Assembly: GCA_035504415.1 (NCBI GenBank)
Contig: DATJRY010000011.1
Coordinates: forward strand, 648,170 to 712,169
DNA from: Candidatus Sulfotelmatobacter sp.
GTDB lineage: Bacteria; Vulcanimicrobiota; Vulcanimicrobiia; Vulcanimicrobiales; Vulcanimicrobiaceae
Length of the DNA stretch: 64,000 nucleotides
Direction of reading: 5' to 3'
The number at the start of each line of letters is the position of its first letter. Positions within the stretch are counted from its first letter, which is position 1. The position numbers and the translations under genes were made by a program. The notes under the pieces are model-generated. The model did no database searches. It was not told where the DNA came from and saw only the letters and a program-made list of their open reading frames with translations. This document shows, one piece after another, positions 51,172 to 58,995 of the stretch.

Positions 51172-52281
51172 TCACGGCGAGCGGTAGCTCATGACATCGA
51201 CGGACAGCATGCGGCGTACATGAATAGCAATTTGTCTGCTCAACTCCACCGGAAGAGCGTTTCCGATCTGCTTCGCCGCTTGGACGCTCGACCCCACGAA
51301 GATAAAGTCATCCGGGAATGTTTGCAGTCTTGCTGCCTCACGAATTGTGATGGGCCGATGAGCTTCGGGATGGAGATAGCGTCCCTTTTCGGGCTTGAAG
51401 AATTCGGTGCGGATCGTCGGCGCAGGCTCGTCCCACTTCATTCTGCCAAACACGTCGGTGCTTCCGCTTGTCTTGTTGAGCCAGCATCTTGGCGTAATGT
51501 CCGGTCGCGATCGCATCAAGTCAAAGCGATTGCCGCCAGGCGGTACCGCTCTATACCGCTCGAGGGAAATCGCGGTTGGCCTACGCGCGATGTGCCAATT
51601 CTTGCCGTCCGGCCATATGGGCAAGTCTCCTATCGCGTCGCGTACCGTGCGACGCAACGCAACTTCAGGCTTCGGTAGCGAAGCCGCCCCTATCCGACTC
51701 CCAATGGTGATTGCCCGCTTCCGCCGTTGTGGGACGCCAAAATCTGACGCGTTGAGTACTTGAAATGCGACGTCATAGTTTAGGTCCACCACACATTTAG
51801 TCAGCAGTTCGAATTCGCTGGACTTCAAAAACTCGGGTACGTTTTCAATTACAAAGACCTTCGGGCGTACTACGTCTAAGACCCGGACGTAGTGCTTCCA
51901 AAGCTTGTTCGTCGGGTCCTCATACTTCCAGTCACCCATCCGCCCGAGCGGGGAAAATCCCTGACACGGCGGGCCACCGACAAGTACATCGATTCGCGGT
52001 GTTTCAAGATCCATCGGCCAAAGCGAGATATTTGGGAGACTCCACCTGAGTGCTTCAGAACTGCGCTCAACGTACATTTCCTCGATGCGGCAAGTAAAAA
52101 TGTGATTTCCAAAATTCTCGGAATATGAACGTGCAGCCCACTTATTGCTTTCGACTGCTGCAACCGGGGTGAATCCAGCGGCACGAAACCCTGCGGTGAT
52201 TCCGCCTGCACCGGCAAATAGGTCGGCTATGAGTAGTCCAGAGCTTCGTCCAGCGCGAGCCGCGAACACGGTGGCCTCCAC
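51172..52281 (-). CDS. DNA (cytosine-5) methyltransferase, second of two
   Basis: A 369-residue C5 methyltransferase. Motif I is DLFAGAGG (20-27), the catalytic Cys is C106 in GGPPCQGFS, motif VI is ENVPE and motif VIII is PQRRKRAI. The C-terminal third is nearly identical to the first methyltransferase, including the target-recognition region, whereas the N-terminal half has diverged more. Both enzymes therefore probably methylate the same site. The GTG start at 52281 has a weak ribosome-binding site. It is on the opposite strand and convergent to the endonuclease gene. Confidence 0.92.
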   Translation of the reverse strand: MEATVFAARAGRSSGLLIADLFAGAGGITAGFRAAGFTPVAAVESNKWAARSYSENFGNHIFTCRIEEMYVERSSEALRWSLPNISLWPMDLETPRIDVLVGGPPCQGFSPLGRMGDWKYEDPTNKLWKHYVRVLDVVRPKVFVIENVPEFLKSSEFELLTKCVVDLNYDVAFQVLNASDFGVPQRRKRAITIGSRIGAASLPKPEVALRRTVRDAIGDLPIWPDGKNWHIARRPTAISLERYRAVPPGGNRFDLMRSRPDITPRCWLNKTSGSTDVFGRMKWDEPAPTIRTEFFKPEKGRYLHPEAHRPITIREAARLQTFPDDFIFVGSSVQAAKQIGNALPVELSRQIAIHVRRMLSVDVMSYRSP

Positions 52282-52546
52282 GGGCCACGCGACCTATCTG
52301 CAGATGCGCTCTGCACCGCGGACCCGTGGTCCCGTCACGACGAGAGGCGCTAATGGCTAGCCTCTAGCGGGCCTCGTCCTCAATAAAAGCGCGCGACCAA
52401 GCATTGCGTCGCTTGCGTAGGCCGCAACCCCGGGAAAGACTTCATCGATGCGGCCCACGGAGAGTAAGGATGCGTTCATAGCGGTTACATTTTAGCAACT
52501 CATACTCGGGTTGCACTCAGGGCCTTCCGCGAACCGATCCTCTTCG

Positions 52547-53695
52547 CTACAAGCCGATCATCCGCGCAATCACGAGTCGCTGCACCTCGTTGGTCCCCTC
52601 GCCGATCTCGTTGATCTTTTGATCGCGGTACATGCGCGAGACGGGGTACTCGTCCATGAACCCGTACCCCCCATGGATCTGCACCGCCTCGTTGACGACG
52701 CGACGCGAGACCTCACCCGAATACAGTTTCGCCAATGACGCGGACAGCTCGTACGGCCGCTTGTTGTCCTTCTCCCACGCGGCCTTGATCACCATGAGCT
52801 TGGCGTGCTCGATCTCCATCAGCATGTCGGCGAGCTTGAACTGGATCGCCTGGAACTTGCTGATCGTCGTGCCAAACGCGCGGCGCTGCGTGGCGTACTT
52901 GTAGGCCTCGTCGTACGCGCCCATCGCGACGCCCACCGATAGCGCCGCCACCGAGATCCGACCCCCGTCGAGGATGGTCAGGAACTGCTTGAGCCCCCGC
53001 CCCCGCGGCCCGAGCAGATTCTCTTCGGGCACCGCCGCGTCGACGAACGACAGCTCCCGGGTATCCGACGCCCGCCAGCCCATCTTCGCGTACTTCTTCG
53101 AGCGGGTGAAGCCGGGCGTGTCCTGCGGGACGATCAGGTTCGAGATCTCTTTCCGCCCGTCGGCCCCAACCCCGGTGACGGCGGTGATAGTGGTGCCGCC
53201 GGTGATGTCGGTGCCGCTGTTGGTGATGAAGGCCTTGGTCCCGTTGATCACCCAGCGGCCGTCCCGCAGCTCGGCTCGGGTCTGGGTGTTGCCGGCGTCT
53301 GAGCCCGCTTCCGGCTCCGTGAGGCCGAAGCCCCACAGGCGTTCGCCCTTGGCCAGGGGGACGAGCCACTTCTGCTTCTGTTCCTCGGTGCCGAACAAAT
53401 AGATGGGGGAAGCCCCGAGCGAGACGTGCGCAGCCAGCGTGATGCCGGTCGAGGCGTCGGCGCGGCTGATCTCCATGACCGCGAGCGCGTAGCTCACCGT
53501 GTCGGCGCCGGCGCCGCCGCACTCTTCCGGGAAGGGCAGACCCATCAACCCGAGCTCGGCCATCTTCGCGACCAGATCGTACGGGAACCGCTCCTCGCGG
53601 TCGTTGCGTTCCGCCTGTGGCGCGACCTCGTTGCGCGCGAAGTCTCGGCACAGGTCTTGGATCGCTTTCTGGTCGTCGGTGAGGTCGAAATTCAT
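52547..53695 (-). CDS. acyl-CoA dehydrogenase
   Basis: A 382-residue FAD-dependent acyl-CoA dehydrogenase. Features include the FAD-binding WGFGLTEPEAGSDAG and WVINGTKAFITNSG, and RRAFGTTISKFQAIQFKLAD. The catalytic Glu is in NEIGEGTNEVQR, the position used by short-chain and butyryl-type enzymes. It oxidises an acyl-CoA to the 2-enoyl-CoA in fatty acid or branched amino acid breakdown. The start at ATG 53695 begins with the typical MNFDLTDDQK. It is divergent from ftsE. Confidence 0.95.
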   Translation of the reverse strand: MNFDLTDDQKAIQDLCRDFARNEVAPQAERNDREERFPYDLVAKMAELGLMGLPFPEECGGAGADTVSYALAVMEISRADASTGITLAAHVSLGASPIYLFGTEEQKQKWLVPLAKGERLWGFGLTEPEAGSDAGNTQTRAELRDGRWVINGTKAFITNSGTDITGGTTITAVTGVGADGRKEISNLIVPQDTPGFTRSKKYAKMGWRASDTRELSFVDAAVPEENLLGPRGRGLKQFLTILDGGRISVAALSVGVAMGAYDEAYKYATQRRAFGTTISKFQAIQFKLADMLMEIEHAKLMVIKAAWEKDNKRPYELSASLAKLYSGEVSRRVVNEAVQIHGGYGFMDEYPVSRMYRDQKINEIGEGTNEVQRLVIARMIGL

Positions 53696-53766
53696 GGTCG
53701 ATCGCAGGTCTAAGCCGTGCGCCGCCCAATACCTCTTCAAACCTGCGCCGGAGTACCGTCGATAGC

Positions 53767-54477
53767 ATGATCAGACTCCGCGGCGTGTCGCTCACGTACC
53801 CGAATGGGACGCGAGCGCTGGACGACGTCGATCTCGAGATCGAAAAAGGTAGCTTCGTGTTCCTGGTGGGCCACAGCGGCACCGGGAAGTCGTCGCTCCT
53901 GCGCCTCCTCTACCGCGAGGAGGTTCCCGACCGTGGTGAAGTGACCGTCGACGGCATTCGCGTCGACACGCTGCGCCGCGGCAAAGTCTCGCGGCTACGC
54001 CGCAACATCGGCGTGGTCTTCCAAGACTTCAAGCTGCTCAACCGCAAGACGGTCTGGGAGAACGTCGCGTTCGCGCTCCAGGTCACCGGCGTCGGCACGC
54101 GCGACCTGATGCGCATGGTGCCGCGCGCGCTCGATCTGGTCGGCCTCTCGCACAAGAGCCGCATGTTCCCCGACGAGCTCTCGGGCGGCGAGCAGCAGCG
54201 CACCGCGATCGCGCGCGCGCTGGTCGGCAACCCGAAGATCCTCCTGTGCGACGAGCCGACCGGCAATCTCGATCCGTCCAACACGACCGAGATCATGGAG
54301 CTGCTTCAGCGCATCAACCTCAAAGGCACGACGGTCGTGGTCGCCACGCACAACCAGGCCGTCGTCGACCGCATGCGGCGCCGCGTCGTCCGGCTCGAGC
54401 ATGGCCGCATCTTGCACGACGACGAGAAGGGCTACTATTTCCGTGGACTGGGGCAGACTGCGGTTCTTCCTGGGTGA
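53767..54477 (+). CDS. ftsE: FtsE, cell division ABC ATPase
   Basis: A 236-residue FtsE. Walker A is GHSGTGKS (35-42), the signature is LSGGEQQR and Walker B is ILLCDEPTGNLD. With FtsX it forms the complex that switches on septal peptidoglycan hydrolases. It overlaps ftsX by 35 bases and heads a run of genes through to the EnvC-like hydrolase at 56199. The C-terminal EKGYYFRGLGQTAVLPG tail is short and variable. Confidence 0.95.
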   Translation: MIRLRGVSLTYPNGTRALDDVDLEIEKGSFVFLVGHSGTGKSSLLRLLYREEVPDRGEVTVDGIRVDTLRRGKVSRLRRNIGVVFQDFKLLNRKTVWENVAFALQVTGVGTRDLMRMVPRALDLVGLSHKSRMFPDELSGGEQQRTAIARALVGNPKILLCDEPTGNLDPSNTTEIMELLQRINLKGTTVVVATHNQAVVDRMRRRVVRLEHGRILHDDEKGYYFRGLGQTAVLPG

Positions 54478-55315
54478 AGTCTTCGCGAACTTCACCCGCA
54501 ACGCCGGCATGCAGTTCACCGCCATCGGGACCGTCGCGGTCACGATCGTGCTGCTCGGCTCGTTCCTCTACGTCCGCGACACGCTGACGACGTTCGGCAA
54601 CGGCGTACTCTCGCAGATCGAGATCGCCGTCTACCTCAAAGACGGCGTCGACGACAAGCAGGCTCAGGGGCTCGCGCAAGATCTCGCGCGCGATCCGCGC
54701 GTCGCCTCGGCGACGTACATCCCCAAGAAAGACGGCTTGCAGCACATGCACGACGTCCTGGGCAAGGACTTCGACACCTCGCTGCTGACCGCGAACCCGC
54801 TCCCCAACGCCTATCACGTCAAGGTCAAGGACGCCGATCAGGTCGCGGCCGTCGCCGCCCACATCGGCAAGGATCCGCGGGTCGCCAAGGTCGACTATGC
54901 CGCCGACACGGTCGACAAGCTACTGAAGACCGCGGCCATCCTGTGGCGGGCCGGGATCGCGCTGATCGGCCTGTTGACCCTCTCCGCGGCCGTGGTGATC
55001 GCCAACACGATCCGCCTGACGGTCTTCGCACGGCGGCGTGAAATCGCGATCATGCAGTTAGTGGGCGCGACGAACACCTACATCCGAATGCCGTTCATCG
55101 CCGAGGGAATGCTGGCGGGCGTTCTCGGCGCGGCGCTGGCGATCGCGGTCCTGGCCGCCGCCGAGCACGAGATCGTGCCGCGGCTGGCGCAGACGCTGCA
55201 GTTCGTCACCTTCCACGTCAACGAGCTGCAGCTCGCGGGGGAGCTGCTGGGCTGTGGGGCGGCCGTCGGGCTCGTCGCCTCCTGGTTCAGCGTCGGCCGG
55301 CACCTGCGCGCGTGA
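54443..55315 (+). CDS. ftsX: FtsX, cell division ABC permease
   Basis: A 290-residue FtsX with four transmembrane helices: one after the N-terminal cytoplasmic stretch (FTAIGTVAVTIVLLGSFLYV) and three in the C-terminal half. The large extracytoplasmic loop (about residues 50-155) is the part that contacts EnvC-type activators. ILWRAGIALIGLLTLSAAVV and RREIAIMQLVGATN are characteristic. I use GTG 54443 inside the end of ftsE. It overlaps the response-regulator gene as GTGA. Confidence 0.93.
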   Translation: MDWGRLRFFLGEVFANFTRNAGMQFTAIGTVAVTIVLLGSFLYVRDTLTTFGNGVLSQIEIAVYLKDGVDDKQAQGLAQDLARDPRVASATYIPKKDGLQHMHDVLGKDFDTSLLTANPLPNAYHVKVKDADQVAAVAAHIGKDPRVAKVDYAADTVDKLLKTAAILWRAGIALIGLLTLSAAVVIANTIRLTVFARRREIAIMQLVGATNTYIRMPFIAEGMLAGVLGAALAIAVLAAAEHEIVPRLAQTLQFVTFHVNELQLAGELLGCGAAVGLVASWFSVGRHLRA

Positions 55316-56202
55316 GCGACGCCGCGGGCACGATCCTGCTGGTCGACGACGACAGCCGCCTGCGCGGCATCCTGCGGGCCAACTTCGAGGTGGTCGGCTA
55401 CGCGGTAGTCGACACCCGCGACGGCACGGGCGCGCTGGCCGCGCTCGACCAAGGCCGCCCCGACGCGATCGTCGTCGACGTCCTGGCCCAGCACGACGAC
55501 GGGCCGACGGTCGTGCGCCGCATCCGCACCCATCCCGACGGCGCGCGCGTCCCGCTGATCGTGCTGGCCGCGCGCAACCGGCCCGACGAGGCCGTGCGCG
55601 CGCTCGAGGCCGGCGCCGACGACGTAGTCGTCAAGCCGTTCGCGCCTGAAGAGATGATCGCGCGCGTGCGCGGCAAGATCAAGCGGGCTGCCGAGGTCGA
55701 AGCGGTGCAACCGCTGACCAAGCTGCCCGGCAACGGACCGATCGAGGCCGAGATCAAGCGCCGCATCGCCGGCACCGCGCCGTGGTCCGTCCTCTACGTC
55801 GACCTCGACGGCTTCAAGGCGTTCAACGACGCGTTCGGCTTCGCCAAGGGCGACGACGTGCTGCGCATGCTGGCTCGGGTCGCGAGCGAAGTGCTGCGCA
55901 CCAGCGGCGAGCGCGACGACTTTCTGGGTCACGTCGGCGGCGACGACTTCGTGCTGGTCACCGAACCCGCCAAGGCGCAGACGATCGGCGAGTCGATCGT
56001 CGCGGCCTTCGACCGCAGCATCCGTTCGCTGCAACGCGACACGCGGGTGCCGTACTGCACGGTCTCGATCGCGGTCGTGTCCGGCTCGCGTTCGCCGATC
56101 GGCGCCACCTACCGCAGCATCTCCGAGCGCGCGGCCAAGGTGAAGAAGGAAGCCAAACGCCGCCGCGGCTCGGTGGTGGTCACCGAAGAGGAGCTGGCGT
56201 GA
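55312..56202 (+). CDS. response regulator receiver-GGDEF protein (putative diguanylate cyclase)
   Basis: A 296-residue protein. Residues 1-125 are a CheY-like receiver: acidic pair VDDD near the start, phosphorylation Asp in AIVVDV and the conserved Lys in VVKPFAP. A GGDEF domain follows, with DLDGFKAFNDAFGFAKGDDV and the signature GGDDF in place of GGDEF. That variant keeps the acidic residues and may be active. It would make c-di-GMP on phosphorylation. Its position inside the division operon, coupled by GTGA overlaps to ftsX and to the envC-like gene, is unusual. Confidence 0.9.
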   Translation: MSDAAGTILLVDDDSRLRGILRANFEVVGYAVVDTRDGTGALAALDQGRPDAIVVDVLAQHDDGPTVVRRIRTHPDGARVPLIVLAARNRPDEAVRALEAGADDVVVKPFAPEEMIARVRGKIKRAAEVEAVQPLTKLPGNGPIEAEIKRRIAGTAPWSVLYVDLDGFKAFNDAFGFAKGDDVLRMLARVASEVLRTSGERDDFLGHVGGDDFVLVTEPAKAQTIGESIVAAFDRSIRSLQRDTRVPYCTVSIAVVSGSRSPIGATYRSISERAAKVKKEAKRRRGSVVVTEEELA

Positions 56203-57452
56203 ACGCGCTGCGCCGCCCGCTCGCGCTGATCGCACTGCTGGCCCTGGCCGCGCCGCCCGCGCTGGCCACGACGACGACGCATCATCACCGCGGCGTCTCC
56301 GTTTCGCCGGCGCACACGCGCGCCATCGACGCCAAGATCGCCGCGCAGCGGGCGCGCATCGAAGGCATCCACGCCAAGCTGCACGAGAAGCGCGCCGAGC
56401 TGAGCGGCGCGCAGGCGCGCGAGGCCGCGTTGCAGGCGCAGCTCAACGAGACCAACCGCAACATCGGGCACGTCAACGCGATGCTCGGCGGCACCGAAGG
56501 GCAGATCCGCTCGACGCAGCGCAAACTGGCGTGGAATCAGCTGCAGCTGCGCGGCGCGCAGGCGACGCTGCGCCGGCATCAGGACGCGCTCGACCGTCGG
56601 CTCGTCGACGCGTACGAGCGCGGCGACCTGGGCTACATCGACGTGCTGCTGCAAGCGCGCTCGTTCACCGACTTCGTCGAGCGCTGGAACGACGTGCGCT
56701 ACCTGGTGAAGGCCAACGAGGCGACGATTCGCGCGCGCCGGGCCGACGAACGGCAAGTCGCGCTGATCCAGGCCAGCCTGCTGGGCGCGCAGACCGAACT
56801 GCAGACGGAAGAGGCGCAGCAGCAGCAGCAGCGGTTCGCGCTCGACGGGTTGGCGCAACAGCGCCGCAACTTGGTCGCCGCGGCCGACAGCCAGCGGCGC
56901 TCGGTGCAGACCGAGGTCACGCAGCTCGACGACATCTCCGAGGCCGAGGAGGCCGAGCTCGAGGGCCTGATCCGCGAGAAGCAGCGCGAGGCCGAGCTCG
57001 CCTACCAGCAGGCGCGGCGCGCGGCGCTGCTGTCCGGCGAAGAGCTGCCGCCCGAGCCGGGCGCGCCGGGCGAGCTGATGTGGCCGGTCTCCGGGCCGAT
57101 CACCTCACCGTTCGGCTACCGCATGCACCCCGTCTACCACCGCATGATCCTGCACGCCGGGATCGACATCGGCGTCCCGACCGGGACGACGGTCGCCGCC
57201 GCGGCGGCCGGCAAGATCATCGTCGCCGGCTACGAGGGCGACTGCGGCAACATGGTCGCCATCGACCACCACGGCGGCCTCTCGACCATGTACTGCCACC
57301 TCTCGCAGATCTTCGTCTCGGTCGGACAAGAAGTGCAGCGCGGGCAAGCGATCGGCGCCGCCGGCGCGACGGGCGACGCGACCGGACCGCACGTTCACTT
57401 CCAGGTCATGCAGGACGGGCACCCGGTCGACCCCATGTCGTTCCTCAAATAG
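56199..57452 (+). CDS. EnvC-like murein hydrolase activator, M23/LytM domain
   Basis: A 417-residue exported protein. A signal peptide (ALIALLALAAPPALA) is followed by a long coiled coil (about residues 40-285) and a C-terminal LytM/M23 peptidase domain. The zinc motif residues are present: HAGID (HxxxD) and HVH in GPHVHFQV. So unlike E. coli EnvC it may be an active endopeptidase. It is the natural partner of FtsEX in daughter-cell separation. The GTG start overlaps the GGDEF gene stop. Confidence 0.92.
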   Translation: MNALRRPLALIALLALAAPPALATTTTHHHRGVSVSPAHTRAIDAKIAAQRARIEGIHAKLHEKRAELSGAQAREAALQAQLNETNRNIGHVNAMLGGTEGQIRSTQRKLAWNQLQLRGAQATLRRHQDALDRRLVDAYERGDLGYIDVLLQARSFTDFVERWNDVRYLVKANEATIRARRADERQVALIQASLLGAQTELQTEEAQQQQQRFALDGLAQQRRNLVAAADSQRRSVQTEVTQLDDISEAEEAELEGLIREKQREAELAYQQARRAALLSGEELPPEPGAPGELMWPVSGPITSPFGYRMHPVYHRMILHAGIDIGVPTGTTVAAAAAGKIIVAGYEGDCGNMVAIDHHGGLSTMYCHLSQIFVSVGQEVQRGQAIGAAGATGDATGPHVHFQVMQDGHPVDPMSFLK

Positions 57453-57478
57453 CGAAGTGGTCAGGCCGACGGGCCACA

Positions 57479-57557
57479 GGGAGGTCCAAGCCTCCCGGAT
57501 CAGCGTTAAAGACCGGTAAGCGACTGGAACAAAGTCCGACGTAGGTGGGTTCCACCT
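57479..57557 (+). other. two leader hairpins upstream of the first ctpA-type gene
   Basis: GGGAGG (57479-57484) pairs with CCTCCC (57491-57496), and AGGTGG (57543-57548) pairs with CCACCT (57552-57557). They lie between the envC-like stop and the TTG start at 57589. There is no T-run, so neither is a clear terminator. By eye the leader does not match a known riboswitch class. Confidence 0.4.
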
Positions 57558-57588
57558 CGTACCGAGCTCGTCGTCCGAAGGATATCGT

Positions 57589-58995
57589 TTGACCGCCCGT
57601 ACCCGAGTCTTGTCCGCCGTTGCCGTGGTCGTCGTCGCCGCCCTGGCGGGCGCCGCCTATCTCGACCGCGCCGGCGCCGCCGCCGACGCGCCCACGGTGC
57701 TGCTCGGCGACGGACAGCACGTCGTCGGCCTCGACCTGCAGAGCTTCCTGGACCGCGGCAACGACCCGCACACGATGTTGGCGCAAGCCTACGAGCGCGT
57801 CGAGCACGTCTACTACAAGCCGGTTCCCGATCAAGCGCTGGTGCGCGGCGAAGAGACCGCGCTGACCAAGTTCTTGGAGCTGCACAAAGTCGCCGATCCG
57901 CGCGTGCCGCAGGCGGTCGCCACCGGCGATCGTGCGCACGACCTGAGCGTGCTCGAGAACACCCTCTCGACGGTGACCAAGCGCTACGGCAACGTCGCGA
58001 CGCCGACCATCTACACGCAGGTCGCGCTGACCGGGATGTTGGGCGGTCTGGGCGATCCGTACACGACGTATCTTTCGCCGCAAGAGATCGGCCAGCTCGA
58101 CGAGCAGCTTGACGGCGGCAACTTCGCCGGCATCGGCGTCTACATCGTGCAGGATCAGAAGACCGGCGCGATCGTGGTCGATCCGATCGAAGGCAATCCC
58201 GCCATCAAGGCCGGCGTGCGCACCGGCGATACGATCCTGGCCGTCGACGGCCACTCGACGATGGGCCAGAAGATCGACGCCGTCGAGCGCGAGATCCGCG
58301 GCCCCAGCGGCACCGTCGTCAACCTGACGCTGCGCCGCCACACCTCGCGCAAGACCGACGTCGTGCCGGTGACGCGCGCGCAAGTGCACGTCCCCTCGGT
58401 GCGCGCCGAGATCGAAGACCACATCGACTACATCCGCCTGGCCGACTTCGGCCAGACCTCGGCCGACGAAGTGCGCAAGGCGCTGCTCGACGGCAAGGCG
58501 CAGAACGTGCGCGGCTACATCCTCGACCTGCGCAACAACGGCGGCGGCCTGCTCGACGCCGGCGTCGACGTCTCGAGCCTGTTCATCCCGCAGGGGCCGA
58601 TCGTCTCGACCATCGACCGCGCGGGCGACCGCGAAGTGCGCGACGCGACCGGCCATGCCGTCGACGCGAAGCCGCTGGTGGTGCTGGTCAACCAATACAC
58701 CGCGTCGGCCTCGGAGATCACCGCCGGCGCGATCCAAGACTACGGGGTCGGCACGCTGGTCGGCACCAAGACGTTCGGCAAAGGCGTCGTGCAGAGTCTG
58801 TACACCATGCCGGACAAGGGCGCGCTCAAGATCACGACCGCGCGCTACCTCACCCCCAAGGGCCGCGACATCCAGCACAAGGGGATCATCCCCGACGTCG
58901 TCGTCCCGCAACGCGTCGACCAACCGATCATCGATACGCCTGCCGACGCACAGCTCAATGCCGCGAAAAAGATCATCGAGAAAAAGGACGCCTGA
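57589..58995 (+). CDS. CtpA-type carboxy-terminal processing protease (S41), first copy
   Basis: A 468-residue S41 protease with an N-terminal signal or anchor (VLSAVAVVVVAALAGAAYL). A PDZ domain (about residues 170-265, with GNPAIKAGVRTGDTI) precedes the Ser-Lys catalytic domain. The nucleophile is Ser in NQYTASASE and the Lys is in GTKTFGKGVVQ. These proteases trim or degrade envelope proteins, including cell-wall hydrolases, in line with the neighbouring FtsEX-EnvC genes. The TTG start has AAGGA 7 bases upstream. It shares one base with the next gene (TGATG). Confidence 0.93.
   Translation: MTARTRVLSAVAVVVVAALAGAAYLDRAGAAADAPTVLLGDGQHVVGLDLQSFLDRGNDPHTMLAQAYERVEHVYYKPVPDQALVRGEETALTKFLELHKVADPRVPQAVATGDRAHDLSVLENTLSTVTKRYGNVATPTIYTQVALTGMLGGLGDPYTTYLSPQEIGQLDEQLDGGNFAGIGVYIVQDQKTGAIVVDPIEGNPAIKAGVRTGDTILAVDGHSTMGQKIDAVEREIRGPSGTVVNLTLRRHTSRKTDVVPVTRAQVHVPSVRAEIEDHIDYIRLADFGQTSADEVRKALLDGKAQNVRGYILDLRNNGGGLLDAGVDVSSLFIPQGPIVSTIDRAGDREVRDATGHAVDAKPLVVLVNQYTASASEITAGAIQDYGVGTLVGTKTFGKGVVQSLYTMPDKGALKITTARYLTPKGRDIQHKGIIPDVVVPQRVDQPIIDTPADAQLNAAKKIIEKKDA

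Noticed and set aside
44046..52281. Prophage or integrative element around the defence island
   Set aside because: No integrase, transposase, phage structural gene, tRNA or flanking direct repeat was seen. Acquisition is inferred only from composition and gene content.
52357..52479. Possible 40-residue minus-strand peptide (MNASLLSVGRIDEVFPG) with a TAAAAT box just upstream
   Set aside because: It would be a leaderless mini-gene. Only one weak promoter-like element supports it, so it was left out of the feature list.
57453..57588. c-di-GMP (GEMM) or c-di-AMP (ydaO) riboswitch in the ctpA leader
   Set aside because: The location near a GGDEF gene and cell-wall genes made this tempting, but the conserved core sequences of either class are not present by eye.
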